DNA from: Variovorax boronicumulans
Lineage (GTDB): Bacteria; Pseudomonadota; Gammaproteobacteria; Burkholderiales; Burkholderiaceae_C
Length of the DNA stretch: 34,227 nucleotides
Direction: 5' to 3'
Assembly: GCF_030812215.1 (NCBI RefSeq)
Contig: NZ_JAUSSG010000019.1
Location: forward strand, 1 to 34,227
The notes below the pieces were generated by a model. The model ran no database searches and was not told where the DNA came from. It saw nothing but the letters and a program-made list of their open reading frames with translations. The position numbers and the translations under genes were made by a program. Position 1 is the stretch's first letter. Every line of letters begins with the position of its first letter. Below, piece after piece: positions 22,598-29,679 of this stretch.

Positions 22598-23484
22598 GCG
22601 GCGGCCTTCCCCGCCTGCCGTTTTTGCAGGCGGACATACAGCACGGTGAAGACCAGCAGCAAGGCGAGCATCACGAGCGAGATGGCGGCAGCTTCGCCGG
22701 GGCGGCCCAGGCGGAACCCCAGCTGGTACAGCCAGGTGACGAGGATGTGCGTGGCGTTGTCGGGCCCGCCCTGCGTCATGATCCAGATGATGGGAAAGGA
22801 GTTGAAGACGTAGATCACGTTCAGCACGATGGCCATGTGGATGAATGGCTTGAGCAGCGGCAGCGTGAGGCGGCGAAACTGCTGCCAGCGAGAGGCGCCC
22901 TCGATGCCGGCCGCTTCATAGATGTCCTGCGAAACGGACGACAGTCCACCCAGAAAGATCGTGACGGTGAAGGGAATGGACACCAGGATGCCCACGCCCA
23001 CTTCCACCCAGAAGGCGAGATGTCCATCGGCCAGCCAGTTGATGGGCTCCTGGATGATCCCGACCATCGCGAGGCTGGCATTGACCATGCCGTACTGGCC
23101 ATTGAAGGACCAGGTCCAGACGATGGCCGTCATCGTGAGCGACACCGCCCAGGGCAACATCACGATGGTGCGCGCGATGCCCCGGCCGTAGAAGTCCTGC
23201 TGCAGGATGAGCGCCACGGGAATGGCGCACAGCACCGCGCCGCCGACGACGCACACCGTCCATTGCACGGTGCGCCACACCACATGGCCGAACACCGGGT
23301 CGGTGAACACGGTGCGAAAGTTGTCCAGGCCATTGAAGGCGCGCAGCAGCCCGAAGCGCGAGATGTCGTGCACCGACTGGAACACCAGCGTCGACAGCGG
23401 ATAGGCAAGGATGAAGACTGTGAGCAACAGGCTCGGCGCAATCAGTCCCCAGGCCAGGACAGGGCTTCGAACGGAATTCTGCAT
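22594..23484 (-). CDS. CUT1-type sugar ABC transporter permease (MalF/UgpA-like)
   Basis: A 296-residue permease from ATG 23484 (MQNSVRSPVLAWGLIAPSL); further upstream codons are unlikely. It has about six spans and the EAA loop EAAGIEGASRWQQFRRLTLP, followed by the family-typical NSFPIIWIMTQGGP. These features fit the first CUT1 permease. It lies 105 bp after the binding-protein gene, with a GC-rich hairpin between them, and overlaps the second permease by 4 bp. No strong ribosome binding site precedes the start, which fits lower expression than the binding protein. Confidence 0.92.
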   Translation of the reverse strand: MQNSVRSPVLAWGLIAPSLLLTVFILAYPLSTLVFQSVHDISRFGLLRAFNGLDNFRTVFTDPVFGHVVWRTVQWTVCVVGGAVLCAIPVALILQQDFYGRGIARTIVMLPWAVSLTMTAIVWTWSFNGQYGMVNASLAMVGIIQEPINWLADGHLAFWVEVGVGILVSIPFTVTIFLGGLSSVSQDIYEAAGIEGASRWQQFRRLTLPLLKPFIHMAIVLNVIYVFNSFPIIWIMTQGGPDNATHILVTWLYQLGFRLGRPGEAAAISLVMLALLLVFTVLYVRLQKRQAGKAAA

Positions 23485-23560
23485 AGGGCGATACGGTCGA
23501 AATAGGCGTGCGTGCGGCACGCGGGAAGGAAGGACGCAATCAAGAAAGCAGGAACGCACG

Positions 23561-23582
23561 GCCGGGGCTGCCGTGCCCCGGC
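23561..23582 (-). terminator. Intercistronic hairpin after binding-protein gene
   Basis: A perfect 8-bp GC-rich inverted repeat (GCCGGGGC and GCCCCGGC, 6-nt loop) just 7 bp after the binding-protein stop on the - strand. There is no T-run, so it should not end transcription fully. Hairpins at this spot in binding-protein/permease operons, as between malE and malF, protect the upstream mRNA and raise binding-protein levels relative to the permeases. Confidence 0.6.
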
Positions 23583-23589
23583 GGCTTGT

Positions 23590-24813
23590 TTATTTCCTGT
23601 TGAGCTTGGTGTTGGCTTCGGCCGCGGCCTTGTCCAGCGCCGCCTTCGGCTCCGCCTTGCCCTGGTAGATGGCCTGCAGTGCATTGGTGACGGCCTGTGC
23701 CGAGTCTTCCCAGCCGGCGACCAGCGGTGCAAAGCGCGCGTTGGGCAGCAGCGTCACGAATTCGGACAGCACCGGGTCGTCCTTGAACACGGGGTCGTTG
23801 GCCACCTCGCGTGTCACCGGCATGAAGCCCTCGGCCTGATCGAACTTCAACCGCGCGGCCTTGGAGAACATGAAGCCGAGGAATTTCTGGGCGGTTTCCT
23901 TGTTCTTCGATGTCTTGAACATCATGATCGAGTCGGTCACGCCGAAGGTGATGTCCTTTCCACCGTTGGGCACGCCGGTGATGCCGTATTTCAGCTTGGG
24001 TGCGTCCTTGGCGATTTCCTTGGCCAGGGGCGGCAGCGAAATGACCATGCCCAGGCGCCCCTGCTTGAACAGGTTGTGCAGGTCGTAGCGCGTGTTGCCG
24101 GCGACGCCGGGCTCGGTCAGGCCCTGGTCGATCATGCTTTTGTAGAGCGTGGCGGCCTTGACACCGGTGGGCGAATTGAATGCGGCCTTGTTGGCAGAAT
24201 CCAGCACATCGCCGCCCATGCTCCACAGCGCGTAATAGAAATAGGTGTCGGTGTCCAGGTCCTTGCCCTGAATTCCGTAGCCGTAGGCGCCGGTGGCCTT
24301 TATCTTTTTTGCGGCGGCAATCACGTCGTCCCAGGTTTTGGGGCCATTGGGAAAACCTGCCTTGCCCAGCAATTCCTTGTTGTAGAACATGGCGCGCACG
24401 CTGGCCGCAATGGGCAGTGCGTACGCTTTTCCATTGATATTCCCAGCATTCAGGAATGCGGGAATGAAGCGGTCCTTGAAGGCCGCATTGGCATAGCTGT
24501 CCACGGGCTCCACGAGGTCGTCGTTCACGAAATCGCCGACCCAGCGGGTGGCGACGTGGGCCAGGTCGGGCGGATTGTTGCTGGCAATTTCCGCCTGCAA
24601 TTTCTGCTGCATGTTTTCCCAGCTTCCCACCTCGACCTTGACCGTATCTCCGGGGTTGGATTTTTCATATTCCCGGGCCAGGGCTTCCAGCCAGGGCCGC
24701 GTATTGTCGCTGTAGCTGGACATGGCGATCCGAATGTTTCCCGCGTGGGAATTGAATGCGGAAAGGCCAAAAAGAATTGCACTGGTCAATAGAATGGTAT
24801 TTCGCTTTTTCAT
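23590..24813 (-). CDS. Sugar ABC transporter substrate-binding protein
   Basis: A 407-residue periplasmic binding protein (extracellular solute-binding family 1, UgpB/MalE-like). ATG 24813 lies 8 bp from GAGGA and gives MKKRNTILLTSAILFGLSAF, a clear Sec signal peptide probably cleaved after SHA (residue 24). An ATG two codons upstream is too close to that site. The mature protein has WLEALAREYEKSNPGDTVKVEVGSW-type sequence (in part), then NNPPDLAHV and KAYALPIAAS, typical of family 1. The N-terminal half uses more AT-rich codons than its neighbours. First gene of the - strand transporter operon; substrate unknown, presumably a sugar, polyol or glycerol phosphate-like compound. Confidence 0.92.
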   Translation of the reverse strand: MKKRNTILLTSAILFGLSAFNSHAGNIRIAMSSYSDNTRPWLEALAREYEKSNPGDTVKVEVGSWENMQQKLQAEIASNNPPDLAHVATRWVGDFVNDDLVEPVDSYANAAFKDRFIPAFLNAGNINGKAYALPIAASVRAMFYNKELLGKAGFPNGPKTWDDVIAAAKKIKATGAYGYGIQGKDLDTDTYFYYALWSMGGDVLDSANKAAFNSPTGVKAATLYKSMIDQGLTEPGVAGNTRYDLHNLFKQGRLGMVISLPPLAKEIAKDAPKLKYGITGVPNGGKDITFGVTDSIMMFKTSKNKETAQKFLGFMFSKAARLKFDQAEGFMPVTREVANDPVFKDDPVLSEFVTLLPNARFAPLVAGWEDSAQAVTNALQAIYQGKAEPKAALDKAAAEANTKLNRK

Positions 24814-25061
24814 GTTCATTTCCTCGTAAACCATTGAAAATAAAATCAATCAATTCCTGATCCGGTCGCGGTCGGTGCTTGCGCTTTTTCATCTTACGGG
24901 TGCGCGGGAGGATTGTAAAAGATGGAGTTAACCCTTGACTTCTAAAAAACAGAACCCTGCGTGCTAAATATTGAAGGCCAAATGGCTGGAATTCCCTGTA
25001 ATCTTCAAATTCGAGTGCGAATTGCGTCCGGCAATTCGCTGTCGCTCGAATTGGAGCGATA
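24814..25061. promoter_or_regulatory. Divergent control region (transporter / SDR operons)
   Basis: A 248-bp AT-rich gap between divergently read operons. On the - strand a TACAAT -10-like hexamer (complement of 24912–24917) could start binding-protein transcription; its -35 is poor. On the + strand TTGACT (24935–24940) resembles a -35, but no well-spaced -10 follows. A GGAATTCC palindrome lies at 24988–24995, and a large nested palindrome at 25008–25052. No gene is visible. The region clearly hosts promoters for both operons, but exact promoter assignment is uncertain. Confidence 0.55.
25008..25052. repeat. Nested palindrome upstream of SDR gene
   Basis: Two nested perfect inverted repeats. 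The outer arms are AATTCGAG (25008–25015) and CTCGAATT (25045–25052). The inner arms are GCGAATTGC (25017–25025) and GCAATTCGC (25031–25039), with a 5-nt loop. A further direct copy of GGCAATTC (25030–25037) recurs at 25064–25071. The outer arm ends exactly before the GGAG ribosome binding site (25053–25056) of the SDR gene. It may be an operator or an RNA hairpin controlling translation. Confidence 0.75.
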
Positions 25062-25964
25062 TTGGCAATTCATACGGCGCATCCTGTGGAAAAAACAATT
25101 CAGACCCCGTCTCCTGCTCGCCAGGAGGCCTCGCCTGCCGGAAAACCCGCATCCGGCGCCCCCCCTTCCCGGCGTGTGACGCTGGTCACCGGCGCCGCTG
25201 GCGGCATCGGGCAGGCCCTGTGCCGCCGCGTGCTGCAGGCCGGCGACCGGCTGATCGCGCTGGACCACGATGCGGGCGCGCTGCAGGGCCTCGCGGCCGC
25301 GCTGGCCGGGCAAGGCGTGAGCGCCGAAGACCTGGCGCGGCTGCACCCCCTGGTCGCGGACATCACCGACTGCGCGGCCCTTGGCGAGAAAGTGGCCGCA
25401 GTCGCCGCCGACATCGGCCCGGTGGATGTGCTGGTGTCGAACGTGGGGGCGGCGCGCGGGCCGACGCTGCGCAAGACCACGCCGCAGGATTGGCAGGCCG
25501 ACATCCACCTCAACCTCAATGGCGCATTCCACTGCGTGGAGGCGGTGCGCGAGACGATGATCCAGCGCCGCAGCGGACAGCTGGTGCTGATCGGCTCGGT
25601 CAACGCGCTCACGACGCTCGGCCACCCGGCCTACAGCGCCGCCAAGGCCGCCCTGGTCAGCTACACCCGGTCGCTCGCCATGGAGCTGGGCGCCTACGGC
25701 ATTCGCGCCAACATCGTGCTGCCGGGCACCGTCAAGACAGCCGCCTGGCAGGCGCGGGCCGACAAGAACCCGCAGGTGTTCGAGCAGTTGAAGAAGTGGT
25801 ATCCGCTGGGCGACTTCGCGACACCCGACGACGTCGCGGACGCCGTGCTGTTCCTGGCGTCGCCCGCCGCGCGCGTCATCACGGGCGTGGCGTTGCCGGT
25901 GGATGCGGGCCTCATGTCGGGCATCCGTCCCATGGCTCGCGAAATCACCGTCGAAGACTACTGA
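25062..25964 (+). CDS. Short-chain dehydrogenase/reductase (SDR)
   Basis: A 300-residue SDR oxidoreductase using NAD(P). After a Pro/Ser-rich N-terminal tail of about 38 residues comes the cofactor loop TGAAGGIGQ (43–51), then NVGAARG (about 125–131). The active-site Ser is in LIGSVNA and Tyr/Lys in YSAAK, followed by LPGTVKT. TTG 25062 is chosen because GGAG lies 5 bases upstream; GTG 25086 is an alternative and would shorten only the tail. It is the first gene of the + strand operon with the transporter ATPase and an aldehyde dehydrogenase, suggesting oxidation of an imported alcohol or sugar. Confidence 0.88.
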   Translation: MAIHTAHPVEKTIQTPSPARQEASPAGKPASGAPPSRRVTLVTGAAGGIGQALCRRVLQAGDRLIALDHDAGALQGLAAALAGQGVSAEDLARLHPLVADITDCAALGEKVAAVAADIGPVDVLVSNVGAARGPTLRKTTPQDWQADIHLNLNGAFHCVEAVRETMIQRRSGQLVLIGSVNALTTLGHPAYSAAKAALVSYTRSLAMELGAYGIRANIVLPGTVKTAAWQARADKNPQVFEQLKKWYPLGDFATPDDVADAVLFLASPAARVITGVALPVDAGLMSGIRPMAREITVEDY

Positions 25965-25999
25965 GCCGCGATCCCTTTCCACAGACACAAGGAGACCCC

Positions 26000-27196
26000 A
26001 TGGCTCAGGTTCAACTCAAGCAACTGCGCAAGGATTTCAATGGCGTGCCCGTCGTGCACGGCATCGACCTGGACATCGCGCACGGCGAGTTCGTCGTGCT
26101 GGTCGGTCCCTCGGGCTGCGGCAAGTCGACGCTGCTTCGCATGATCGCGGGGCTGGAGCCCATCAGCGGCGGCGAGCTGCGCATCGCCGGCGCACGGGCC
26201 AACGATTTGCCGCCGCAAAAGCGCAACATCTCGATGGTGTTCCAGAGCTATGCGCTCTACCCGCACCTGTCGGTCTACGAGAACATTGCCTTCGGCCCGC
26301 GCACGCGCGGCGAAGCGGAAAGCGACTTCCGCCCGCGCATCGAAAAAGCCGCCGGCCTGCTCAACCTCACGCCCTACCTGGACCGCTTGCCGCGCGCGCT
26401 CTCGGGCGGGCAACGCCAGCGCGTCGCCATGGGGCGCGCCGTGGTGCGCGAGCCCGCGCTGTTCCTCTTCGACGAACCGCTGTCCAACCTGGATGCGCAG
26501 TTGCGCGTGCAGATGCGCGCCGAGATCAAGGCCCTGCACCAGCGCCTGGGCAACACCATGGTCTATGTCACGCACGACCAGGTGGAAGCCATGACCATGG
26601 CCGACCGCATCGTGGTGCTGCGCGCGGGCCGGGTGGAGCAGGTGGGCGCGCCGCTGGAACTCTACGACCGGCCGGTCAACCGCTTCGTGGCGGGGTTCAT
26701 CGGATCGCCCGCCATGAACTTCACGCAAGGGCAGGTGCATCGCGAACATGGCCGCACCTGGCTCGCGCTGCCCGACGGGCAGGCCTGGAATCTCCCGACG
26801 TCCGGGTGCACGCCGCTGCTGGCCGACGGACAGCGCGTGCTGCTGGGGCTGCGGCCCGAGCATCTGCAGTTGGGCCCGGAGGGCCTGGCGCTGCGTGTGA
26901 TCCTCACGGAGTCGACCGGTGACAAGACGCAGATCTACGGCACCGTGGCTGGCAGCGAAACGCCCTGGTGCGTGTCCGTTCACGACCGCGTGGCACCGAA
27001 GCCGGGTGACCTGGTGCACCTGCAGGTCCGCGATGCCGCCTCGACCCATTGCTTCGATGCGGAGACGGAGCGCCACGTGGGTGTTGCTGCCGCGGCGCAC
27101 GCCGAGTACAGGCCGGTCGCCACCGGCGTGGAGCGAAGCGGCACCGGCAGCGAGGGGCTGCGCCATGCCGCAGAGGTCGCGTATTCGTATGGCTAG
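26000..27196 (+). CDS. CUT1-type ABC transporter ATPase (UgpC/MalK-like)
   Basis: A 398-residue ATPase. Walker A GPSGCGKST is at 36–44, the Q-loop in VFQSYALYPHL (80–90), signature LSGGQRQRVAMGRA (134–147), Walker B FLFDEP (155–160) and switch His in VTHDQ (190–194). A C-terminal OB/TOBE regulatory domain (about 240–355) contains LGLRPEHLQLG. These fit ATPases of sugar importers that pair with the permeases at 21743–23484. ATG 26000 follows AAGGAG. About 38 residues beyond the usual family end (near 360) form an unusual tail with TGVERSGTGSEG. It lies 35 bp after the SDR gene. Confidence 0.93.
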   Translation: MAQVQLKQLRKDFNGVPVVHGIDLDIAHGEFVVLVGPSGCGKSTLLRMIAGLEPISGGELRIAGARANDLPPQKRNISMVFQSYALYPHLSVYENIAFGPRTRGEAESDFRPRIEKAAGLLNLTPYLDRLPRALSGGQRQRVAMGRAVVREPALFLFDEPLSNLDAQLRVQMRAEIKALHQRLGNTMVYVTHDQVEAMTMADRIVVLRAGRVEQVGAPLELYDRPVNRFVAGFIGSPAMNFTQGQVHREHGRTWLALPDGQAWNLPTSGCTPLLADGQRVLLGLRPEHLQLGPEGLALRVILTESTGDKTQIYGTVAGSETPWCVSVHDRVAPKPGDLVHLQVRDAASTHCFDAETERHVGVAAAAHAEYRPVATGVERSGTGSEGLRHAAEVAYSYG

Positions 27197-27214
27197 ACCG
27201 TGAGCTGCAGCGGC

Positions 27215-28657
27215 ATGTCAAAAACCGAAACGGGAAACTACATCGGCGGGCGCTGGTCCACCACCGCCGAGACCATGCCGGTGGTCAACCCGGCCAATGG
27301 CGAAACCATCGCGGCCGTGCCCAGGTCGAGCCGCGAGACGGTGAACGAGGCGGTGGCCGCCGCCAGGGCCGCCGCCTTCGACTGGGCCGCCACCCCTGTG
27401 TTCGAGCGCGCCGCCATGTGCATGGCGATCGCGGCCGCCATCGATGCCGGGCGCGAGGCCATCGCGCACACGCTGTCGCTCGAGCAGGGCAAGGTCCTGG
27501 CCGAGGCCCGGGGCGAAGTCGCCAAGGCCGCCGACGGCTTCCGGCTCGCCGCCGAACTCATCAAGCAGATGGGCGGACAGACGCTGCCTGCGGAAGACCC
27601 GGGCAAGCTGGTCATGACCATCCGCCAGCCGCGGGGCGTGTATGGCGTCATCACGCCCTGGAACTTCCCGGTCAACATTCCGGTGGAATACCTCGCGCCC
27701 GCCATCGCCACCGGCAACAGCGTGGTGTGGGTGCCCGCGCCGTCCACCGCACTGGTGGCCTGCGCGCTGATGGCGGCCATGCAAAGCGCGGGCCTGCCCG
27801 CCGGCGTCGTCAACCTGGTGACGGGCGAGGGCGCCACCGTGGGGGATGCGGTGGTCGTGCATCCGGACGTGACCGCCATCGCATTCACCGGCAGCACCGC
27901 CACGGGTCGACAGATCGCCGAGCGAGGCGCCGGAAAACCCATGCTGCTGGAGCTCGGAGGCAACGGGCCCCTGATCGTCTTCGAGGATGCAGACCTCGAT
28001 GCGGCCGCCGCCGCCGCCGCGGGCGGTGCGTTCTTCAATGCGGGGCAGGTGTGCGCGGCCACAGGCTTCGTGCTGGCCCACGCCTCCGTGGTGGACCGCC
28101 TCTGCGAAAGGCTGGTCGCCAGGGCCGCCGAACACGTCCTGGGCAATCCCTTGGATTCCGCCACGACCATGGGGCCGCTCAACAATGCCAAGGTGGCGGC
28201 CAAGGTCCTAGCCCATGTGGACGATGCGGTGGCGCAGGGCGCACTCCTTTTGCACGGCGGCCGCGCGCGGCCCGACATGGGCAGCGACCTCTTCTTCGAG
28301 CCCACCGTTGTCCGCGACGTCACGCCGGACATGCGGCTCTGCCGGGAGGAAACCTTCGGCCCCGTCGTGCCGGTCGTTGCCTTCCAGGACGAAGCCGAGG
28401 CCCTGGCGCTGGCATTGCAGAACGCCTACGGACTGTCGGTGGGCGTTTTCACCCAGGACATCAGCCGCGGCATCGCGATGGCGAAGCGGATTCCCGCCGG
28501 CATCGTCAACATCAACGCGGGGACGACCTGGTGGGAAATCCACCTGCCCTTCGGCGGCGGCTCCGGAAAGCAAAGCGGCATGGGCCGGCTGGGCGGCATG
28601 CACACGCTGGAGGCGATGACCGAGATCAAGATGATCACGGTCACGCTGCCGGGTTGA
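27215..28657 (+). CDS. NAD(P)-dependent aldehyde dehydrogenase
   Basis: A 480-residue aldehyde dehydrogenase from ATG 27215 (MSKTETGNYIGGRW); an upstream GTG at 27200 adds five residues. Catalytic features are N150 in PWNFPV, E246 in LELGGNGP and nucleophile C280 in NAGQVCAATG; the late EETFGPVVPV block is also present. The position usually held by a cofactor-binding Lys (KPxE-type motif) is V173 in VVWVPAPSTA, so cofactor contacts may differ. It follows the transporter ATPase by 18 bp and probably completes oxidation of the SDR product to a carboxylic acid. It ends 21 bp from the convergent LysR gene. Confidence 0.92.
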   Translation: MSKTETGNYIGGRWSTTAETMPVVNPANGETIAAVPRSSRETVNEAVAAARAAAFDWAATPVFERAAMCMAIAAAIDAGREAIAHTLSLEQGKVLAEARGEVAKAADGFRLAAELIKQMGGQTLPAEDPGKLVMTIRQPRGVYGVITPWNFPVNIPVEYLAPAIATGNSVVWVPAPSTALVACALMAAMQSAGLPAGVVNLVTGEGATVGDAVVVHPDVTAIAFTGSTATGRQIAERGAGKPMLLELGGNGPLIVFEDADLDAAAAAAAGGAFFNAGQVCAATGFVLAHASVVDRLCERLVARAAEHVLGNPLDSATTMGPLNNAKVAAKVLAHVDDAVAQGALLLHGGRARPDMGSDLFFEPTVVRDVTPDMRLCREETFGPVVPVVAFQDEAEALALALQNAYGLSVGVFTQDISRGIAMAKRIPAGIVNINAGTTWWEIHLPFGGGSGKQSGMGRLGGMHTLEAMTEIKMITVTLPG

Positions 28658-28678
28658 GCAGCGCGTGCGGGCCCGCAA

Positions 28679-29638
28679 CTATTTCGTTCGTCCTCTCGAG
28701 GGCGCACGGGGAGCGGCGGCACGCCCTGGCTTCAGTGGCCGCTGCCACCCCTGCATGTAGGCGATCAGCGACTGCGACAGGTGATTGGCCGCGAGCGACA
28801 GGCGTCGGGAATAGCTCGCGACCAGCGTGGCGCGCGCGGATCGCAGCGACGCATCGGTGAGGGGAATGGCCACCACCGTGCCGGCCTCGATCAGCGGGGC
28901 GACCACGTCGCTCGGCTGGAAGGTGATGAGGTCCGACTCCGCCACCAGCCGGCTCGCAAAGGAAAGGGAGTTGGTCTCGACGGCGATGTTCAGCTTGAAC
29001 TTGCCCTTGGAGCTCACGCGGTCGACCAGCTGGCGCAGGCCGAAAGAGCGGTCGGGCAATGCAAGAGGGGTGTCGGCGACCTGCGCGAGGGTGCAGCTGC
29101 GCTCCTGTGCGAGGGGATGCTGCGGCGACGCGATCACGCACAGGGGCTGGTCGATCTTCTGCAGCTCGATGAGGTCGGGCCGCGGCGAGGCGCCGAACAG
29201 GATGCCCAGGTCGTACTTGTGCTCCGCCACCGACTCGCCCACCGCATGCGAGCCCATGAGGTCGAGCGAGAAGGTGATGCCCGGGTGCGTGCGGATGAAG
29301 TTCGGCATGAAGCTGGTGAGCAGGCCGTGCAGGATGCCTTCCACGCATCCCACCCGCACATGGCCCTTGGCCAGCGTCTCGTACTCGTGGATCTGGCCCT
29401 TCAGGTCGGCCAGCTGCGTCTTGTTGTCCTGCGCATAGCGCAGCAGCAGCTCTCCGGCCGCGGTGAGGGCCATGCCCCGCGCATGGCGCTCGAAGACGGG
29501 CACGCCCAGTTCGTCTTCCAGCAGCGCGATCTGCCGACTCACGGCGCTCTGGGCCACGAAGAGCTTTTCCGCCGCCACGCGCACCGAGCCAAAGGCCGCG
29601 ACTTCGTAGAAGTACCGAAGGGTTGTGGATTCGATCAT
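28679..29638 (-). CDS. LysR-type transcriptional regulator
   Basis: A 319-residue LysR regulator. The N-terminal winged helix-turn-helix (about 1–62) carries LRYFYEVAAFGSVRVAAEKL, then the recognition helix region VAQSAVSRQIALLEDELG. An effector-binding periplasmic-binding-like domain (about 90–295) follows. ATG 29638 begins MIESTTLRYF. It starts 41 bp after the N-acyl-D-amino-acid deacylase stop on the same strand, so it may be the last gene of that operon or have its own promoter. The likely target is the D-amino-acid locus, but control of the convergent transporter/aldehyde dehydrogenase operon is possible. Confidence 0.93.
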   Translation of the reverse strand: MIESTTLRYFYEVAAFGSVRVAAEKLFVAQSAVSRQIALLEDELGVPVFERHARGMALTAAGELLLRYAQDNKTQLADLKGQIHEYETLAKGHVRVGCVEGILHGLLTSFMPNFIRTHPGITFSLDLMGSHAVGESVAEHKYDLGILFGASPRPDLIELQKIDQPLCVIASPQHPLAQERSCTLAQVADTPLALPDRSFGLRQLVDRVSSKGKFKLNIAVETNSLSFASRLVAESDLITFQPSDVVAPLIEAGTVVAIPLTDASLRSARATLVASYSRRLSLAANHLSQSLIAYMQGWQRPLKPGRAAAPRAPSRGRTK

Positions 29639-29679
29639 GCGCGCACTCTACGGGATGCAGGGGCCGGTGTTCGCGAGCG

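Noticed and set aside
19829..22813. 994-codon and other long + strand frames opposite the flavoprotein, PIG-L, methyltransferase and permease genes
   Set aside because: Arg/Ser/Pro-rich composition, no motifs, and it spans several well-supported genes on the - strand.
27049..28860. 603-codon + strand frame over the aldehyde dehydrogenase
   Set aside because: Arg/Gly-rich out-of-frame shadow; the real frame has catalytic N150, E246 and C280.
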